Shown: piece after piece, positions 13,636 to 15,526 of the stretch
How positions within the stretch are numbered: the stretch's first letter is position 1
Layout of the letters: each line of letters begins with the position of its first letter
Source of the DNA: Thermocaproicibacter sp036844765
GTDB lineage: Bacteria; Bacillota; Clostridia; Oscillospirales; Acutalibacteraceae
NCBI GenBank assembly: GCA_036844765.1
Contig: DAIUFE010000039.1
Coordinates: 1-15,526 of the forward strand
Direction: 5' to 3'
DNA length: 15,526 nucleotides
Notes under the pieces: generated by a model
The model's database searches: none
What the model was told of the DNA's origin: nothing
What the model saw: only the letters and a program-made list of their open reading frames with translations
Program-made: the position numbers and the translations under genes

Positions 13636-13877
13636 AAAGGCGGGGCTTTTTCAAAAGGCGGGGAAAACTGCTTGGTTTTCTGGTCGTCGTCTTCGGGGCG
13701 GGCGGGGCCGCCCCAGCCCTGAAACGCGAGGGCGATCGCGGCCAGCGCGAGGAAGCAGGCCAGCACCGCCGTCGTCAGCGCCCAGCGGGTGACGCCGAAC
13801 GGCCCCAGCACCATCGAGACCAGCATCAGCGCGAAGCCGATCACAAAGAACAGGTCCGCCAATCTTTCGTCGCTCAT
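13611..13877 (-). CDS. Small two-span membrane protein of unknown function
   Basis: An 88-residue protein with two predicted membrane helices (about 9-28, LFFVIGFALMLVSMVLGPFG; about 33-52, ALTTAVLACFLALAAIALAF) and a polar C-terminal tail. I do not recognise a family. The start is convincing: GGAG lies 8 bases upstream and the ATG overlaps the rsmA stop as ATGA, implying translational coupling. The last 17 or so residues (SPPFEKAPPFEKGGRKL) are written in the 18-bp repeat and the edge of the 147-bp repeat, so the natural C-terminus may have been lost or extended by repeat insertion. Confidence 0.7.
   Translation of the reverse strand: MSDERLADLFFVIGFALMLVSMVLGPFGVTRWALTTAVLACFLALAAIALAFQGWGGPARPEDDDQKTKQFSPPFEKAPPFEKGGRKL
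13623..13651 (+). terminator. Probable terminator of the argS transcript
   Basis: CCCGCCTTTT (13623-13632) pairs with AAAAGGCGGG (13635-13644), with a realistic loop of four bases, followed by GC and five T (13647-13651). On the plus strand it is a plausible intrinsic terminator about 300 bases after argS. On the minus strand it lacks a U run. Confidence 0.6.
13628..13663. repeat. Two perfect 18-bp direct repeats
   Basis: CTTTTTCAAAAGGCGGGG occurs at 13628-13645 and again at 13646-13663 with no change. The first copy contributes one arm of the terminator-like hairpin. On the minus strand they encode the peptide repeat PPFEKA PPFEKG. Confidence 0.95.
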
Positions 13878-14743
13878 TTTTCCGTCTCCTTTCCCGTCCC
13901 CAGCAGGACGGACAGCCGCGCGAGCTGCCCGAACGTGAGCCGCTCGGCGCGCGCCGCGGGTTCCGCGCCGGCCTCGCGCAGGGCGGCCAGGACGCGCTCT
14001 TTCGGCAGCGCCAGCCCGGCCGAGATGGAGTTGGCCGCCGTCTTGCGGCGCTGCCCGAAGGCCGCCCGCACCACGCGGAAAAAGTCCCGCTCCACGGGCA
14101 CCTCCGGCGGCGGGGCCTGCCGCACATCCAGCCGGATCACCGCGGAATCAACCTTCGGCGGCGGGAAAAAGCAGGTGCGCGGCACCTCGAACAGGATCTT
14201 CGGCTCCGAATAGTAGCGCACGGCGGCGCTCACGGCCCCGCAGGCGCGGGTCCCCGGCTCGGCGCACAGGCGCGCGGCGGCCTCTTTCTGCACCATGACC
14301 GTCAGGGCGGAGACCGGCAGTTTTTCTTCGAGGAAACGCATCACGGCCGGCGACGTGATATAATAGGGTAAATTCGCGCAGACGAAAACGTCCATCCCGG
14401 CAAACTCCTCGCGCAGCAGCGCGGCGAGGTCGAGCTTCAGCACGTCCCCCCACACGAGCTTCACATTGGAAAGGCCCGCAAGCGTCTCTTCCAGAACCGG
14501 CCGCAGGGTGCGGTCCAGCTCGACGGCCGCCACTTTCCCCGCGCGGGCGGCGAGCTCCCGCGTCAGCACGCCGACGCCCGGGCCGATTTCGAGCACGCCG
14601 GAGGATTTTCCGGCGCCGCAGAGCCCGGCCATGCGCGGGCAGACCTGCGGGTCGACGATGAAGTTCTGGCCCAGCGACCGGGAAAAACGGAAGCCGTGCC
14701 GGGCCAGCAGCCCCTTTACCGTGGAAACATCCGCAAGATTCAT
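13874..14743 (-). CDS. rsmA: 16S rRNA (adenine(1518)-N6/adenine(1519)-N6)-dimethyltransferase
   Basis: A 289-residue protein (RsmA/KsgA) that dimethylates two adjacent adenines in the 3'-terminal helix of 16S rRNA late in 30S assembly, using SAM. It begins MNLADVSTVKGLLARHGFRFSRSLGQNFIVDPQV, the standard opening. SAM motif I is EIGPGVGVLT (52-61), the acidic strand is VAAVELDRTL, and the catalytic motif IV is NLPYYI (124-129). The C-terminal domain includes RTCFFPPPKVDSAVIRL and FGQRRKTAANSI. I place the start at ATG 14743 because GGAGG lies 6 bases upstream; the frame is open to 14863 but that part overlaps the promoter. It is the first gene of a two-gene unit. Confidence 0.97.
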   Translation of the reverse strand: MNLADVSTVKGLLARHGFRFSRSLGQNFIVDPQVCPRMAGLCGAGKSSGVLEIGPGVGVLTRELAARAGKVAAVELDRTLRPVLEETLAGLSNVKLVWGDVLKLDLAALLREEFAGMDVFVCANLPYYITSPAVMRFLEEKLPVSALTVMVQKEAAARLCAEPGTRACGAVSAAVRYYSEPKILFEVPRTCFFPPPKVDSAVIRLDVRQAPPPEVPVERDFFRVVRAAFGQRRKTAANSISAGLALPKERVLAALREAGAEPAARAERLTFGQLARLSVLLGTGKETEK

Positions 14744-14771
14744 GCTACCCCTCCGCCCGTCTCTCCCGGCT

Positions 14772-14800
14772 ATTATAGCATACCCGGGGAAAAGATTCCA
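14772..14800 (-). promoter_or_regulatory. Promoter of rsmA (extended -10)
   Basis: Minus strand TATAAT (14772-14777) is preceded by TGC, an extended -10 identical in context (GGTATGCTATAAT) to that of the rpmG promoter. The -35 hexamer at 17 bases, TGGAAT (14795-14800), is weak. The same AT block reads TATTAT on the plus strand. Confidence 0.75.
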
Positions 14801-14840
14801 CGCGGCGGGCGGATTTCGGCATTCAAGGGAGGAACCCCCC

Positions 14841-15329
14841 ATGCAGAGAACGGACAAGACCAATTATTACCTCGATATCGCGGAAACCGTCGCGGAGCGC
14901 GGCACGTGCCTGCGGCGCAACTTCGGCGCCATCATCGTCAACCGGGACGAGATCGTCTCCTCCGGCTACACCGGCGCGCCGCGCGGGCGCAAAAACTGCA
15001 TCGACACCGGCTTCTGCATCCGCGAAAAGCTCGGCGTCCCCCGCGGGGAGCGCTACGAGCTCTGCCGCTCCGTCCACGCCGAGATGAACGCGATCATCAG
15101 CGCCTCCCGCAACGACATGATCGGCGCGACGCTTTATCTCGCTGGCCGCGACGCCCGCACCGGGGAATATATCCCCGACCCCGCGCCGTGCTCCATGTGC
15201 AAGCGGCTGATCATCAACGCGGGCATCGTCCAAGTGGTTGCGCGCAAAAACAAGACGGAATACTCCGTCACCGACGTGCGGGAATGGGTGGAACACGACG
15301 AATCCCTGACCGGCCAGTTCGGCTACTGA
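14841..15329 (+). CDS. dCMP deaminase family protein (ComEB-like)
   Basis: A 162-residue zinc-dependent deaminase of the cytidine/deoxycytidylate family. The zinc and catalytic motifs are HAE (79-81, in CRSVHAEMNAI) and PCSMC (116-120). The upstream stretch CLRRNFGAIIVNRDEIVSSGYTGAPRG and the Cys-rich insert CIDTGFCIREKLGVPRGERYELC are typical of dCMP deaminase/ComEB proteins, in which extra Cys/His residues can bind a second zinc. The likely reaction is dCMP to dUMP, supplying thymidylate synthesis; some relatives act on other substrates. AAGGGAGG lies about 9 bases before ATG 14841. It is divergent from rsmA with 97 bases between starts, and is probably monocistronic. Confidence 0.9.
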   Translation: MQRTDKTNYYLDIAETVAERGTCLRRNFGAIIVNRDEIVSSGYTGAPRGRKNCIDTGFCIREKLGVPRGERYELCRSVHAEMNAIISASRNDMIGATLYLAGRDARTGEYIPDPAPCSMCKRLIINAGIVQVVARKNKTEYSVTDVREWVEHDESLTGQFGY

Positions 15330-15359
15330 GCCGTTCCCGGCAAAAACGCTCCGTAAATG

Positions 15360-15389
15360 TTGACAAATCCGCCGCGGGGATGATATAAT
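15360..15389 (+). promoter_or_regulatory. Sigma-A promoter of tRNA-Leu
   Basis: TTGACA (15360-15365) and TATAAT (15384-15389) are both perfect consensus hexamers, separated by 18 bases. They lie about 50 bases before the mature tRNA 5' end. Confidence 0.9.
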
Positions 15390-15439
15390 AGCTCCGTTGC
15401 GTTTTTCTTCCCTCTTTCTTCCGTCACGGTTTTACGGAC

Positions 15440-15524
15440 GCGCGAGTGCTGGAACTGGCAGACAGGCACGTTTGAGGGGCGTGTGACGTATGTCATATGG
15501 GTTCAAGTCCCATCTCGCGCACCA
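15440..15524 (+). tRNA. tRNA-Leu, anticodon GAG
   Basis: An 85-nt type II tRNA. The acceptor stem is GCGCGAG/CTCGCGC, and the D-arm stem is CTG/CAG around GAACTGGCAGA. The anticodon stem is CACGT/GCGTG with loop TTGAGGG, placing GAG at 15474-15476 (reads CUC/CUU). The long variable arm has stem TGAC/GTCA, and the T-arm is ATGGG-TTCAAGT-CCCAT. Discriminator A and an encoded CCA (15522-15524) end it, two bases before the window edge. Confidence 0.97.
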
Positions 15525-15526
15525 AA

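Noticed and set aside
13343..13663. CRISPR-like array
   Set aside because: There are only two long contiguous copies without spacers, and a separate 18-bp pair, with no cas genes nearby.
13389..14213. A plus-strand frame covering the tandem repeats and the rsmA antisense
   Set aside because: The repeated peptide simply reflects the 146-bp DNA repeat, and the rest is antisense to rsmA.

Overview
The window is chromosomal housekeeping DNA from a GC-rich Gram-positive bacterium, most likely a member of the Clostridia (Oscillospiraceae/Ruminococcaceae type). This is inferred from gene content and order: fakA next to recG, a YwiB-like gene fused into the argS unit, rpmG-secE-nusG-rplK-rplA-rplJ-rplL in a row, a Firmicutes-type L10 leader, strong GGAGG ribosome binding sites and TATAAT/TTGACA promoters. 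Codon third positions are strongly G/C, so long but meaningless antisense reading frames are common.

Left part (1-5144). The 3' half of fakA (fatty acid kinase subunit A) is followed by recG. A metallophosphoesterase with two altered active-site motifs converges on recG from the minus strand. dacF (D-Ala-D-Ala carboxypeptidase) then reads rightward and ends at a perfect 17-bp hairpin that also terminates rplL from the other side.

Centre (5161-8882). A minus-strand transcription and translation cluster reads rpmG, secE, nusG, rplK, rplA, rplJ, rplL. It has two excellent sigma-A promoters: one before rpmG, and one starting 2 bp past the rplA stop that drives a ~280-nt rplJ leader. That leader holds an 85-nt hairpin, an L10-binding motif and an attenuator-type terminator. 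rpoB does not follow rplL.

Right part (8883-15526). An unrecognised 268-residue minus-strand gene and ddl (D-Ala-D-Ala ligase) are transcribed divergently. ddl is followed by a YwiB/DUF1934 gene overlapping argS. Behind argS lie two tandem ~146-bp repeats, an 18-bp direct repeat and a terminator-like hairpin; the 3' end of a small minus-strand membrane-protein gene is written in this repeat sequence. That small gene is coupled by ATGA to rsmA. A dCMP deaminase-type gene diverges from rsmA, and a tRNA-Leu(GAG) with its own consensus promoter closes the window.

The genes serve core functions: translation and its coupling to transcription, peptidoglycan D-Ala-D-Ala turnover (ddl makes it, dacF trims it), recombination and nucleotide supply. 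I see no phage, transposase, CRISPR or defence system. The points of real interest are the RNA leaders, the tandem repeat and the odd phosphoesterase.
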